The notes below the pieces were generated by a model, which searched no databases, had not been told where the DNA came from, and was given only the letters and a program-made list of their open reading frames with translations. Both the position numbers and the translations under genes were made by a program. Positions 1 to 9,979 of a stretch of DNA of 64,000 bases are shown in pieces; the stretch's first letter is position 1; every line of letters begins with the position of its first letter. Source of the DNA: Typhlomys cinereus (taxonomy: Eukaryota > Chordata > Mammalia > Rodentia > Platacanthomyidae); NCBI GenBank assembly GCA_023101885.1, contig JALPQD010000918.1:186001-250000 (forward strand), in the 5' to 3' direction.

Positions 1-163
1 GCCTTGGTCCCTGGAGCTAGATCAGTCTTTCTTCCCCGACCCCCCTACCCAACCCTGCTTCATCCCCTGAACCACCTGCAGCCCCAACACCACCAGTCTC
101 CTGCACTGGACTGCCCAGCACCCAGCCCACCCCGCTCCAGGCTCGCCCTTGCCGATGCCTCAC

Positions 164-346
164 CCACATGGAGCACAGCGTCGTACATGCCCTGCTGGGT
201 GTCTCTGCGCAGCCGAGGGAGGGCCTTCGGGTTGTCAGCCCCCATGTCCCCGAACACGACCAGACGGGGGCTCCAATGGATCCCATGCTTCAAGGCGGTG
301 AAGCGAAACCGCCGGCTCCAGCCCTGGGCACTGCCACAGCGATAAA
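164..346 (-). CDS. Acp7: Acp7 coding exon 3 (acid phosphatase type 7)
   Basis: Third coding exon of a secreted metallophosphatase of the purple acid phosphatase type. Read on the minus strand it follows a CCCTCAG acceptor and ends before a GTGAGG donor; its 183 nt keep the reading phase (1/1) of the preceding exons. It encodes about residues 103-163, finishing the N-terminal domain (VYRCGSAQGW) and entering the catalytic domain: HWSPRLVVFGDMGADN carries the GDxG metal-binding motif (Asp about 136), followed by DAVLHVG, after which the next metal-ligand Asp would be completed by the following exon. That exon lies left of position 1. Identity rests on strong similarity to human ACP7/PAPL as recalled. 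Positions 1-163 are the start of the next intron. Confidence 0.93.
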
Positions 347-391
347 CTGAGGGAATGGGGAAAGGTCACGTGAGTTCAGGGGACCGGGACC

Positions 392-715
392 TCACCCCCA
401 GCCCCTCACTGCTGGATTCTAGGCAGATGCTCTACCACTGAGCCACTCCTCCAGCCCCTCATTGGAGGATTCTAGGCAGGTGCTCTACCACTGAGCCACT
501 CCTCCAGCCCCTCACAGCTAGATTCTAGGCAGGTGCTCTACCACTGAGCCACTCCTCCAGCCCCTCACAGCTAGATTCCAGGCAGGTGCGCTACCACTGA
601 GCCACGCCCCCAGCCCCTCATTGGAGGATCCCAGGCAGGTGCTCTACCTCTGAGCCACGCCCCCAGCCCCTCATTGGAGGATTCTAGGCAGGCGCTTTAC
701 CACTGAGCTCTGTCC
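392..715 (-). repeat. 53-bp tandem array of ID-like half units (six copies)
   Basis: Six consecutive units with an exact 53-base period: the ggattctaggcag block recurs at about 418, 471, 524, 577, 630 and 683. On the minus strand each unit reads like the left half of an ID/tRNA-Ala SINE (tggctcagtggtagagcacc, with A-box character) and lacks a B-box half. It lies in Acp7 intron 2. Similar units occur at 4745, 21370, 25190, 32780 and 42840. Confidence 0.85.
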
Positions 716-810
716 AGACTCCTCACTGGGAGCCCGCAGCCCCAACTCAGGCTTGCTCTCACCTTCCCACCTCTGTCCTGTGCTTAATGGTTAAAACCCT
801 TAGCAGCTCC

Positions 811-1000
811 CGGACTGAGAAGATGGCTTAGTAAAGTGCTTGTGTCTCAAGCAAAAGGACTTGAGTTTGGATTTCCAGATCCCAAGTAAAAATGCCCGTC
901 AGCTCATTTGTAATTCTAGCCCAGGAAGGTGGAATCTGGGAATTCTCAGAGTAAGCTAGTTTACCAGACTAACCTGTAGGTGAGCTCTTCTTCCCCTCTG
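811..1000 (+). mobile_element. tRNA-head long SINE, old copy
   Basis: Begins gagaagatggcttagtaaag, followed by a B-box-like stretch (ggacttgagtttggatttcc) and a body with 'ggaatctgggaattctcag'. It is diverged and lies in Acp7 intron 2. No TSD was seen. Confidence 0.6.
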
Positions 1001-1141
1001 GCCACCCTCCTTACCCCAGGGTCTCATGTGGGAGGTGATGGTTGGGCAGGTGGTGAGCTACAAAGCTCGGCCTCAGTCTCCTGCCTCGGAGGCTTCTCCA
1101 CCAACCACAAGCCATCCTTCCCCTTCTCACCCACAGCTCAC

Positions 1142-1342
1142 CATACTGAACGCCCGGCAGCAGCTTCCGCAGCGTCACGCGGTGGATATAGAGCTTCCGC
1201 CGCAAAATGCCTCCATCCACGAAGGGGCTGACCGAGCCCTGGGCACGGAGCGGGAGTGGTCCCGACAGCTGCAATCCAAACTGCACCTCAGATCGGGCCG
1301 GAGCCCATGTGGTCCAGGTCACTGTCATGGAGCCCGGCTCAC
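1142..1342 (-). CDS. Acp7: Acp7 coding exon 2
   Basis: 201-nt exon with a CCCACAG acceptor and GTGAGC donor on the minus strand, phase 1/1. With the split codon from exon 1 it encodes GEPGSMTVTWTTWAP... through LRKLLPGVQY (residues 36-102). This is the fibronectin-III-like N-terminal domain that precedes the metallophosphatase domain in this family. The segments PFVDGGILRRKLYIHRVTLR and TVTWTTW match human ACP7 as recalled. No stops or frameshifts. It is separated from exon 1 by an 8.5-kb repeat-filled intron and from exon 3 by a 0.8-kb intron. Confidence 0.94.
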
Positions 1343-1519
1343 CTGTGGGTGGGGTGGGGTGGGTGGGAAGGAGTCAGAGGGGGCTGGGCCAGGAAGGTTA
1401 GAGCCAGGAAGGTTGGCTGGACTGGGTGGTGGGTTGAAAGTACAGATAAGGAGGGTGACAATAACTTGTGAAAACTATAGAGTTAAGCACTTGAGACATA
1501 CAGACATTCAAAGCTAACT

Positions 1520-1640
1520 CCACTATTTACAAGTTGGGCTTCCTTTGGGCAAGTTGTTTCACCTCCCTTCGCCTCAGTTTCCCCATCTGTGAAATGAGAT
1601 AATTGTGATATAAAGTGATAGTGGAGCCCAGAGGAACACT
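1520..1640 (+). mobile_element. MIR fragment
   Basis: Contains the MIR core phrase 'cctcagtttccccatctgtg' followed by 'aaatgagataattgtgat'. Ancient mammalian tRNA-SINE relic in Acp7 intron 1. Confidence 0.65.
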
Positions 1641-1667
1641 CACCCAACCATGGTTTGAAAATGCTCA

Positions 1668-1865
1668 GGAGAGGGGCTGAGGATGTGACTCTGTGGGCAG
1701 AGTCACCGGCATCACATATAGAAGATGTGCCGATATACACCTGTAAATCCCAGCATTGGGAAGCTTAGCCAGGAAGATCAGAAGTTCCAAACCAACCTGA
1801 GCTATGTGTGTCCTCTAGGCTACTCTGGGTTTCAGAGCAAGAACTTGTTTCCAAGAAAATAAAAA
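1668..1865 (+). mobile_element. B4-like SINE (ID head plus B1 tail)
   Basis: The tRNA-like head (gaggatgtgactctgtgggc) runs into a B1-like half (cacctgtaaatcccagcatt ... aaccaacctgagctatg) and an A-rich end. From here to about 2340 I recognise only old, unassigned sequence. Confidence 0.55.
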
Positions 1866-2344
1866 ATCCTAGCCAATAAATAAACACCACAGTACAATGG
1901 CCATTTGTATAGCACTCAACACAAGTGGGTATTATAAGTCACCTAGAGGTTCCATGCAAATATTATGCTATTGTGTGAAGGGTCTGGAGCACCCGAAGTT
2001 TTCAGTATCTTAAGAACCTGCTGGAACCCATCCTTGGCAAATCCTTGGTGAATACCAAAGGGCAACTATAAGCCAAGCACTGGCAACAATGCCCAATACA
2101 GTGGAGTTTAAAGGATGAATGAATGTCGCTATTCATCTTTTCGGCTGTGTGTCAGCTGAGGTAGGCATTGCTCATGCGTGATACCATTTGTGTCTGGGAG
2201 ACAGCAGGGTAATAAAAAGGGGGACAAGGACCAGTCATAAGACAGCAGGAAGATGTGGAACTTGGCCATCATCTTCTCTGCCAATCGACAGCTGCCTGGC
2301 AGGAAGCTGGTCCAGGGCCACCAAGCCTATTAACTTCTACAGCA

Positions 2345-2590
2345 ATATTTGTTTTGGAAAGCAGGGTCTCATGCCATAGTGTGGGGCATTTTAGGATATA
2401 CTCCATTAGCTCAAGCTGTCTTCAAAGGCACAGCAATCCTCCTGCCTCAGTCTCCTGCATGCTGAGACTCTAGGTTTGTGCACCAACTATGTTGGGTATT
2501 GGATTAATCTTCACAGTGGCTTCCTTGATATCCCAGGTTCAGATGCAGTACAGATGAGAAAACCCAAATGTGAAGCAACAGCCTTTAATG
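2345..2590 (-). mobile_element. B1-type SINE followed by an MIR fragment
   Basis: 2345-2490 has the antisense B1 phrases 'gcaatcctcctgcctcagtc' and 'ctcctgcatgctgagactc'. 2505-2590 contains 'agatgagaaaaccca', resembling antisense MIR core. Confidence 0.55.
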
Positions 2591-2609
2591 CCAGCAGCCA
2601 AGCAAGACT

Positions 2610-2794
2610 TTAAAGATACCATGCAGAAGGCAGAGGAGACAATTTGATGGGCAAAGGTGCCTGTGAGCAAACATGGAGACCTGAGTTCCATTCCCAGAGC
2701 TTATGTAAAGGTGAAAAGGGAAAAATAATCCACAAATTTGTCTTTCAATCTCCACATGTGCTCTATAGTATATGCACAATCCTCATACACCATA

Positions 2795-2826
<32 letters not shown>
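2610..2826 (+). mobile_element. B2/B3-like SINE with (AAT)n tail
   Basis: Diverged head (atgggcaaaggtgcctgtga), B-box-like 'gacctgagttccattcccag', then 'caatctccacatgtgctcta' and an (AAT) run at about 2797-2825 grown from the tail. Confidence 0.6.
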
Positions 2827-2827
<1 letters not shown>

Positions 2828-2849
2828 TAGATAAAAATTATTTAAAGAA

Positions 2850-3155
2850 AACAGGAACCCAGGCAAAGTGGTGATGTAAATTCAGCTCTTGGGAAGCAGA
2901 AATAGGAAGATCATGGGTTCGAAACCAGTCTAAGCTTTATAGTGGGTTCCAGGCCAGCTGTCCCTAAAAAACAAACAATAATAATAATAATAATCTACTT
3001 GGAAAAATTAAGTGCATGGATTCTTCAGCAATAATTTGAAAACACAGGGCTATGGTACATGGTAGAACACACCTTCAATCCCAACAATTAGAGAAAGAAG
3101 CAGGAGGATGGCAGATTTGAGGACATCCTGAGTTCTATCATGAGACCTTGCAAAA
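2850..3155 (+). mobile_element. Two consecutive B1-type SINEs
   Basis: 2850-2998 (ggcaaagtggtgatgtaaat, gggttcgaaaccagtctaag, ending in an ATA run) and 3045-3155 (gctatggtacatggtagaac, gcaggaggatggcagatttg). The second ends directly in the purine tract at 3152. Confidence 0.65.
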
Positions 3156-3252
3156 GAAGGAAGGGAGAAAGAGAGGAAAGGAAGGAAGGAGGAAAGAAGA
3201 AAGGAAGAGAGAGGAAAGAAGAGGGAAGGAAGGAGGAAAAGAGGGAGAGAAG
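3152..3252 (+). repeat. Imperfect GGAA/GAAA polypurine tract
   Basis: About 100 nearly uninterrupted purines on the plus strand, starting at the A tail of a B1 copy, which suggests it grew from that tail. Confidence 0.85.
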
Positions 3253-3430
3253 CTGGCAAGATGGCTTATCGGGTTATAGGCACCTATTTCCAAACTTGAC
3301 AACCTGAGTTTGATCTTCTTGGCTCATATGGTGGAAGGAAAAAACAATTTCCAAACCCACAAATTCTCTCTCTCTCAGAAAAATGCAGAAATGTGCTCTT
3401 TCTCTCTCTCTCTCTCTGTCTCTCTCTCAG
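3253..3430 (+). mobile_element. B2-like SINE ending in a (TC)n run
   Basis: Head 'agctggcaagatggcttatc', then 'acaacctgagtttgatcttc' and 'atggtggaaggaaaaaacaa'. A TC microsatellite follows at about 3365-3429. Confidence 0.65.
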
Positions 3431-3445
3431 AAATATCTTAAAATT

Positions 3446-3538
3446 AAAGAGAGAGAAAAAGAAAACATGAAAGATAGAAAGAGAAAGAGGGAGGGAGGGA
3501 GGGAAGGAGGGAGGGAGGGAGGGAGGGAGGGAGGGAAA

Positions 3539-3579
<41 letters not shown>

Positions 3580-3617
3580 AGAAAGAAAGAAGAAGGAAAG
3601 GAAGAAAGAAAGAAGAA

Positions 3618-3693
<76 letters not shown>

Positions 3694-3694
3694 A
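3446..3694 (+). repeat. Long polypurine tract, (GGGA)n then (GAAA)n
   Basis: Almost pure purine for about 240 bases: a GGGA-rich block at about 3485-3536, then GAAA repeats to 3694. Lys/Arg/Glu frames on one strand and Phe/Leu/Ser frames on the other are translation artefacts of this tract. Confidence 0.95.
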
Positions 3695-3699
3695 AAACT

Positions 3700-3830
3700 A
3701 GATGAGCCAGGCTTGGCACCAACACACTTGTAAATCCAGGTGCTTGGGAGACTGAAGAATCATGAGTTGAAGCTCAGCCTGGACAACATGCCAAGATCCT
3801 ATCTCAACCAAAAGGAAATGCAAAACGCAC
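3700..3830 (+). mobile_element. B1-type SINE
   Basis: 'gagccaggcttggcaccaac' through 'agctcagcctggacaacatg'. It sits directly after the purine tract. Confidence 0.65.
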
Positions 3831-4131
3831 TAATCAGCTACTCTAAAAAGCACTCAGGCAGCTCTTGTGTGTGCAAAGGAAATACACAAAGGATATGACT
3901 AGGAACTTAAAAGATTCCCAGGGAGGCAGGTGGTGGGGGAAGATGTGAGGAGAGGGGCTGAGGGCAGCAGCAAGCAGAGATATTTCTCAGAGTTGATCTT
4001 TGTATGTAAATCAATCTTCTAGAACAATAGTTATGCTTACTGTTTCCTTCACACAAGTCCAAAAGTAAAAGAACATTTAAATCAACTAAAATGAGGAACA
4101 GATTCAACCTGCAGTATAATCCCCAACTCGT

Positions 4132-4325
4132 GGGCCTGTGAGATGGCTCAGTGGGTAAAGACATTGGTGGATAAACCAAGTGACCTGAGTTTGATCCCCT
4201 GGAGCCCACATGGTAGAGGGAGAGAAGTAATTTCCAAAGGCTGACCTCTGACCTTCACATGCATACCATGGTATTGATATATGTGGATTTTTTCTACCCC
4301 TCCCAATAAATAATAATAATAAAAT
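4132..4325 (+). mobile_element. B2-like SINE
   Basis: 'gggcctgtgagatggctcag', 'gacctgagtttgatcccctg', 'gagcccacatggtagaggg', 'ctgacctctgaccttcacat', then an AATAATAAT tail. The middle 'tttgatcccctggagcccac' is very close to the rodent B2/B3 consensus. Confidence 0.8.
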
Positions 4326-4744
4326 CCCAATGCACATGGTTATGTTATAAAACAAATGAGTAAACGCAGTGAAGGGAGTGGGGAAGAAAACACAGCATTG
4401 TGAGGTTGGTGGCAAAGCAAACTCCATGAAAGCTGTCAGCTGGGCAGCGACACTCTGAAAGGGGTGACATTCTTTTGAGGCATTGGGGATGGAACTCAGT
4501 TCTGCAGGCATCCATCACAGAGTTACATCCCCAATCTCAAAGGGGCCAATCCAAATAGATCCCAAGAGACCAGGACCCAGACACCGAAAGTGATAAGCAA
4601 TATGAGGATTAGTTTTTCACCCATGGAATGAAAGAAATAACCACTAGTTCATTATGGAAAAATATTAATAAATATGTGAATTGCAGTAAGGAGGCAAGGG
4701 AGAGGCTGATGGGGGCATCTCTTCCTTCAATTAGATGGAAAAGA

Positions 4745-4975
4745 GAGGGCTAGGGGCGTGGCTCATTAGTAGAGCAACTGCCTAGAATCCACCAGTCAGG
4801 GGCTGGGGGCGTGGCTCATTGGTAGAGCACCTGCCTAGGCTTCACCAGTGAGGGGCTGGGGCATGGCTCAGTGGTAGAGCACCTGCCTAGAACCACGCAG
4901 AGAGGGGTTGACTATGTTGCTCAGTGGTAGCAATGCTTGCATAGCATGTGGGAGGCTATGGCTTCCATCGCCAGC
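4745..4975 (+). repeat. 53-bp ID-half tandem array plus ID-like copy
   Basis: Three units of about 53 bases in sense orientation (gggggcgtggctcattggta ... gagcacctgcctag), then a diverged fourth unit that runs into a fuller ID-like end (gctatggcttccatcgccag). This is the same repeat as the array at 392-715, in opposite orientation. Confidence 0.8.
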
Positions 4976-5404
4976 AGTGTAAGAAAGAAACAATGTATAT
5001 ATGGAAAGAGAGAAGTCACCAATAGGCAAGCAGGGCACTAGTCACCATTGCCATCAAGAGCCACCAATGGATGCTGAAACTAGTGGGTGAGAATTTGTGG
5101 AGAAACAGGATTTGCACCATATTGAGCAACCTCCCCCAAGCTATTCATTAAGCACAAAGGAAGGAATAATGTTGTCCCAGTGGAGAAACCCAGCAGGCAT
5201 GTGCTTAACTAACCAACCAACTAATCAAGGTCAACAACACCAATAAAGCATGTGGACGCCCCGACCTCCTGACATCACACCCCAGAGGGACACAGCATCA
5301 CGTCTGGGACAGTCTTACCCCCATGACAGCTTCATTAGAGAGTTCTAAAGTGAGGGGCATCTTACAAAGTAACCAGCCAGTGTGCAAGGACAACAACGGT
5401 CACA

Positions 5405-5745
5405 AAGATAAGGATTGAGAGCCAGCATGGTGGTGCACAGTGTCATCCCTGCTTCAGGGGAGGGGAGGCAGAGGCAGGGGGATTTCTAGTGTGAGGCCAA
5501 CCTGGTCCACAGAGCTGAAGAAGCTTCAGGAGACACTAAAGAATCTGAGATAAGCATTGATGACATTGTGACATATATATTCAGTAATGCACCACTGTTG
5601 GTTTCTGGGGTTTGCTTGTATTTTGTCTGAATAGAACCTCATTCTGTAAGCCTGACTGACATGGAACTTACAGAGATCTTTCTGCTTGTCTCCCAAATAC
5701 TAGCATTACAAGTGTGCACTGCCATGCCTGCCTTTCTTTCTGTTT
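5405..5745. mobile_element. Two B1-type SINEs in opposite orientation
   Basis: 5405-5560 is sense (gccagcatggtggtgcacag, gtgaggccaacctggtccac). 5610-5745 is antisense (tgtaagcctgactgacatgg, gtgtgcactgccatgcctgc) and its antisense tail side borders the pyrimidine tract. Confidence 0.7.
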
Positions 5746-5936
5746 CTTTTGTCCTTCCTTCCTTCCTTCCTTCCTTCCTTCCTTCCTTCCTTCCTTCCTT
5801 CCTTCCTTCCTTTTCTCCTCTCTCTCCCTCTCTTTTTTCTTTTTCTTTCTCTATATTCCTTCCTTCATCTCTCTTTTTCCCTTTCTTTCTTTCTTCTTCT
5901 TTTTTCTTTCTCCCTTTCTTCCTTTCTTTCATATGC
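5746..5936 (+). repeat. (CCTT)n/(CTTT)n polypyrimidine tract
   Basis: Pure CCTT repeat at about 5751-5812, then a degenerate CT/CTTT block. About 190 pyrimidine-rich bases. Confidence 0.93.
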
Positions 5937-6034
5937 TAGGCAAATGTTCTGTCCATCAATCAAGTTATATCCTCAGTCCTCAACTTTCAGTTTTTTAAAA
6001 ATTATTTTAATAATATTTTAATAATAATTATCCA

Positions 6035-6305
6035 CTGGGTTAAAAAGATGCTCTACAGGTTTTAAGCCTTTGCCTAGCAAGCAGAAAGACCTGAGTTCAG
6101 ATCCCCAGATCCTATGTAAAAATGCCAGAGAGATATGATGGCAGCTTGTAATTCTGGTCCCAGAAGATAGCGCCTGGGAAACCCCAGAGCAAAGCAATAA
6201 GGAGGTAGAACAGTTCAAGATGATTCCTAGTGTCACCCTTGGGCCTCCACAGGAACACACTGTGCCCTCTGATACACACAGACACACTTCTGCAACAAAA
6301 AGAAT
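6035..6305 (+). mobile_element. tRNA-head long SINE, old copy
   Basis: Head 'tgggttaaaaagatgctcta', B-box region 'gacctgagttcagatcccca', body 'gcctgggaaaccccagagca', 'gaacagttcaagatgattcc', 'gtcacccttgggcctccaca', end 'ctctgatacacacagacaca'. Confidence 0.8.
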
Positions 6306-6564
6306 TACACCACATAAAATATTAACCTATGTGATTACATCAGGAATGCAAGGCCTGAGCTTCATGAGAGCCCATCTCCAGAAAAGCTGCTAACACCAAG
6401 GGAAACTGAGTGAAGAGAGAATGTTAATTATTTATACCATTTTTGGGATTCTTCTGTTCTATCTGAAACTAGAATGAATCTCCCCAACTAAAATGATTCA
6501 TGTTTAAGAGATGGGGTTGAGAGAGGGGGCTTATGACTCTGATTTGAATACTCACTGTATACAA

Positions 6565-6660
6565 ATTAAATTCACTTCATAGCCTAGGCTGGCTACGATT
6601 CTCCTGCCTCAAGTCTCCTGATGCTGGGGACTGCAGGCAGCGCCATTGTGCCTAGCTTCT
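6565..6660 (-). mobile_element. B1-type SINE fragment
   Basis: Antisense phrases 'agcctaggctggctacgatt' and 'ctcctgcctcaagtctcctg'. 6310-6560 holds nothing I recognise. Confidence 0.6.
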
Positions 6661-6811
6661 GTCCTCCTTAAAGATGAACAGATATTATGTCTAAGGGGAA
6701 AAGAGAAGACAAAACTACACATTGATCCAAGGTTATAGTTTCAAACATCCTAAATATAATTTTTGCATGTTACCTTCAAAATGGATTAGCTAGAATGAGC
6801 TGTCATACCTA

Positions 6812-7075
6812 GAGAGATGGCTCAGGGATTAAGATTCTTCCTCACAAGCAGAAAGACCTGAGTTCAGACCCCAGAAATGCCAGGAGGCAATGGTGGTGAC
6901 CTGTACTACCAGCTCTGAAAGGCAGAGCCTGAGTAACTCCAGAGCAAAGCAATAAGGAAGTAGAGCAATCCAGAATGATTCCCAAAGTCACCCTTGGGCC
7001 TCCAAAGGCACACACATTGCTCTCTGATATACACAGACACAAACACACACACGCACAAATAAATATGTAAATAAA
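6812..7075 (+). mobile_element. tRNA-head long SINE, old copy
   Basis: 'agagagatggctcagggatt', 'gacctgagttcagaccccag', 'gagcaatccagaatgattcc', 'agtcacccttgggcctccaa', and a TA/CA-rich tail with AAATAAATA. Confidence 0.82.
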
Positions 7076-7249
7076 ATTTAAAATAGGTAAATAAATAAAC
7101 GAGACTACTCTGAAAAAAGGAAAACCAATACAAAATTAAATGATGAGGTCTAAAATAAAGATGATGCATTCTGTCTACATTCACATTATTCCAGGCTCTG
7201 TGACCTAGAGCCAGATTTTTCACAGCTCTGTGAGCATTGGACTATTGTA

Positions 7250-7395
7250 TTATTTGTTTGAGACAAGATCTTGCTATGTAGCTCAGGCTGGCCTTGAACT
7301 TAAGTCATAGCCTAGGCTGTCCTTGAACTCACGATTCTCTTGCTTCAGTGTCCTGAGTGCTGGGACTACAGGCATGTGTCATTGTGCCTGGCCAG
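7250..7395 (-). mobile_element. B1-type SINE with internal duplication
   Basis: 'gctcaggctggccttgaact' is followed 35 bases later by 'gcctaggctgtccttgaact', so the copy carries a partial internal duplication. It ends 'gggactacaggcatgtgtca'. 7400-7800 is unassigned. Confidence 0.75.
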
Positions 7396-7805
7396 CTGTA
7401 CTGCTTTAGGAACTTTTCTGGAAATCTAAAATGACTCCAAAATCAAAAGCTTTATATTTTTGGATCATAAGAAACAAGTTAAGTTCTGGTATAATGTGGA
7501 AGGTGAAGAGCATGGTTATCTGAGACTATTAATTTCTCCCTCCCAATTCTACCAGGTGTGTGTGAGGCTTGACCTTCATCAACTATATCTACAGACTCCT
7601 CCACAACAAGGATTGAAAAGGACTGAACTGGAAGCAAAGCTGGGGAGGAGTGGTGGGGGCGGAATCCAGTCATCTTGCTCTGCCCAGCACTGGAGAGATT
7701 TAAGTAAAAAAAGATGTTACGTCAATGCCACTCTCTTTACCAAATTTTTTCTTTAGTAAAAATAGACATATTTAGTCAATAGCAGTAAAATGATATTAAC
7801 ATAGA

Positions 7806-7964
7806 GTCTCTTTCTTTCTTTTTCTTTTTCTTTCTTTCTTTCTCTCTCCCTCCCTCCCTCTCTCCCTCCCTCCCTCCCTCCCTCCCTCCCTCCCTTCCTT
7901 CCTTCCTTCCTTCCTTCCTTCCTTCCTTCTTTTCTTCTTTCCTTCCTTCCTTCCTTTCCTCATA
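7806..7964 (+). repeat. (CTTT)/(CCCT)/(CTTC) polypyrimidine tract
   Basis: About 155 bases of nearly pure pyrimidine with three successive motif domains, ending against the antisense B1 at 7965. Confidence 0.93.
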
Positions 7965-8220
7965 TAGCCCAGGTTGGCCTCTAACTTGCTATATATGATG
8001 CTTTGGCTTCCTGATCCTCCTGCCTCAGCCTCTGGAGGGCATGCACTACCTGACTCCGTTTTCATTTTTAACAGGATAAATACAGATGAATATAGGACAT
8101 AAGCCAGACACAGTGTCTCATGCCTATGATTGGAGGCCTCGGGTGGCTAAGACAGAAGGGCCATGAATTCAAGGCCAGTCTGAGCTATACAGCAAAACCA
8201 TGTCCCCATCAGTACAAAAA
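7965..8220. mobile_element. B1-type SINEs in opposite orientation
   Basis: 7965-8070 is antisense (agcccaggttggcctctaac, gatcctcctgcctcagcctc). 8100-8220 is sense (agccagacacagtgtctcat, aaggccagtctgagctatac). Confidence 0.65.
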
Positions 8221-8540
8221 AATATTCCATAAGAAATAGCACAAATTTTCTCTTATATGTAGAATCTAGCTTTATAATATAAACATACATGATACTGACA
8301 CGGAAGTAGAGGACAGATTATGAGAGAGAAGATGAGGTTTAAATCAGAAGGGGAGCAACTGTGATGGTGAAGAAAGACAAACACTGCATGCTTTTCATTT
8401 TTTCATGAAGAATGTAGATTAAATCATTATATATATATAAGTATATATATGGAAATAGAAGGTGAACTCTTAAGAGAGGAAGAAAATAGGGACGGGAATA
8501 GGGCATGTATAGTGATACAATGCATGAAAATATCCTTGTG

Positions 8541-8715
8541 AGGGGCCAGTGAGCTGGCTCAGCAGGTAAGGCGTCCGTACACAAATCTGGCAACCGGAAT
8601 TCAAATTTTCAGAGTTGTAATGTGAAAGAGAAAGTTGTCCTCTGACCTTCACAGTTATGTTGGCTCCCCCTTCTTACTCCCCTCTCTCTAATAAATAAAT
8701 AAAACATTAAAAAAG
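8541..8715 (+). mobile_element. B2-like SINE
   Basis: 'ggggccagtgagctggctca', 'ggcaaccggaattcaaattt', 'gttgtcctctgaccttcaca', and a tail with AATAAATAAAT. Confidence 0.75.
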
Positions 8716-9064
8716 AGAATGTCATCACGAAACCCATCATTTTATATGCTAAAAATTAAAACAAAACCAACACATACACACACACTTCATATAAACCAAA
8801 GTTATCTATTAACAATTGTCAGTGGTCAGAACATGGCCCTGGGACAAAAGCAGATGAATCGCTGCCACACACCTAGCTCAGGTCTGGGATCCATAGGGAG
8901 CAACTGCCACTCAATACAAGGTCACTTCCCCTTACCCTTTGGTGTCCCGTGCCTTAGCAGGAGTAAGAGGTCAAGCTGGGATTCAAACTCAGGCTGTCCA
9001 AAGGGTCCAGAATCAAGTATTTGTCTCTTGCAACCCTGTTATCTCCCAGCTGACCTCAAACGCA

Positions 9065-9600
9065 CTCTTTAGTCAAGCTGGTCTTGAACTCCTGATTCCA
9101 CTGCCTCTGTCTTCTGAGTGTCAGAATTACAGACACTGTTAACCAAAGATCTTCCCTAGCTTGGAGTCTGTACATCAAGCCTGTAATTCTAGCACTTGGA
9201 AGACCAAGGCAGGAGATCAAGAATTCGAGAGTAGCCTGGGCTACAAAATGAGACCTTCTCTCAAACAAAACAAAACAGAAACAACTCTCCAAAGAACAAC
9301 CCCCAAAGGGCTAGGGATGCTATTGGTAGAATATTTGTCTAGTATTCTGGGTTTGATCCCCAGAAGCCTGTCCCAGAAACAAAACCAAAAATTCATCCCT
9401 GTTATTCCAGTACTCAGATGCTGAGGAAGGAGGCTCACCAAGAATTCCAAGCAAACCTAGGGTTACAAATGTGAGAACTTGTCAGAACAAAAAAATACCT
9501 AGGAGGCAGAGGCCAAGAAGGTCAGGAAATTCAAGGTCAGCCTCAGTTACATAGCCAGTTTGAGGTCAGCCTGAGTTATACTAGACTGTTTAAAAAAATT
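9065..9600. mobile_element. B1/ID SINE cluster in Acp7 intron 1
   Basis: 9065-9145 is antisense B1 (agctggtcttgaactcctga). 9160-9280 is sense B1. 9300-9370 is ID-like sense (gggctagggatgctattggt, gggtttgatccccagaagcc). 9390-9600 holds two further diverged B1 copies (aattcaaggtcagcctcagt) with a poly(A)/poly(T) end. 8900-9050 and 9770-9840 resemble antisense MIR (ggtcaagctgggattcaaac; cccatttcacagagagggac). Confidence 0.6.
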
Positions 9601-9873
9601 TTTTTTAAAAAAAAAGGTTCTTTCCTTGCCAGGAAGAAGAAAGGAAGGCTGGAGAAAGGGCCGCCTCTGGCCCATCTGGCTCTCCCTTCATTCACTGGTT
9701 TCTTCCACAGCTGAGTTCGGTGTGGGCCACCATGCTAGGACCCAAGAATGACAGAGCAGCCACACGATCAATCACATGCCTGCCAGAATCCCATTTCACA
9801 GAGAGGGACCACTGAGGCTGGGAAGACCAAGCCACACAGTTGAGGATTCTTGGGTACCTGACCCACCACTTAC

Positions 9874-9979
9874 CTGGGTAGGACAGGTGAACTTGCTCTG
9901 GTAAGGTTCGGGGATACTCTGGAGACCCCTGGACTCCCAGGGAGAAAAAGAGGAGACAGCAACTGAGAAGGGGCCGCAT
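9874..9979 (-). CDS. Acp7: Acp7 coding exon 1 with start codon and signal peptide
   Basis: First coding exon. The start ATG is at 9979-9977 on the minus strand with G at -3. The encoded MRPLLSCCLLFFSLGVQGS is a typical cleaved signal peptide (basic residue, Leu/Phe core, small residues before the cut), fitting a secreted or lysosome-routed phosphatase. The mature start ...PEQVHLSYPG matches human ACP7 as recalled. The exon ends at a CCCAG|GTAAGT donor in phase 1 and joins exon 2 as Gly-Glu-Pro-Gly-Ser. The frame stays open upstream to 10168, but no signal or homology supports an earlier start. A non-coding 5' exon may exist upstream; I could not place the promoter. Confidence 0.93.

Noticed and set aside
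392..715. Regularly spaced repeats resembling a CRISPR array
   Set aside because: Units are directly contiguous at 53 bases with no variable spacers, derive from a tRNA-like SINE, and the genome is mammalian.
3383..3733. Lys/Arg/Glu-rich and Phe/Leu/Ser-rich open frames at 3383-3733, 36182-36559, 41714-42277, 47412-47720 and similar
   Set aside because: They are translations of GAAA/GGAA/CTTT microsatellites; frames stay open because the repeats lack stop codons. No coding evidence.
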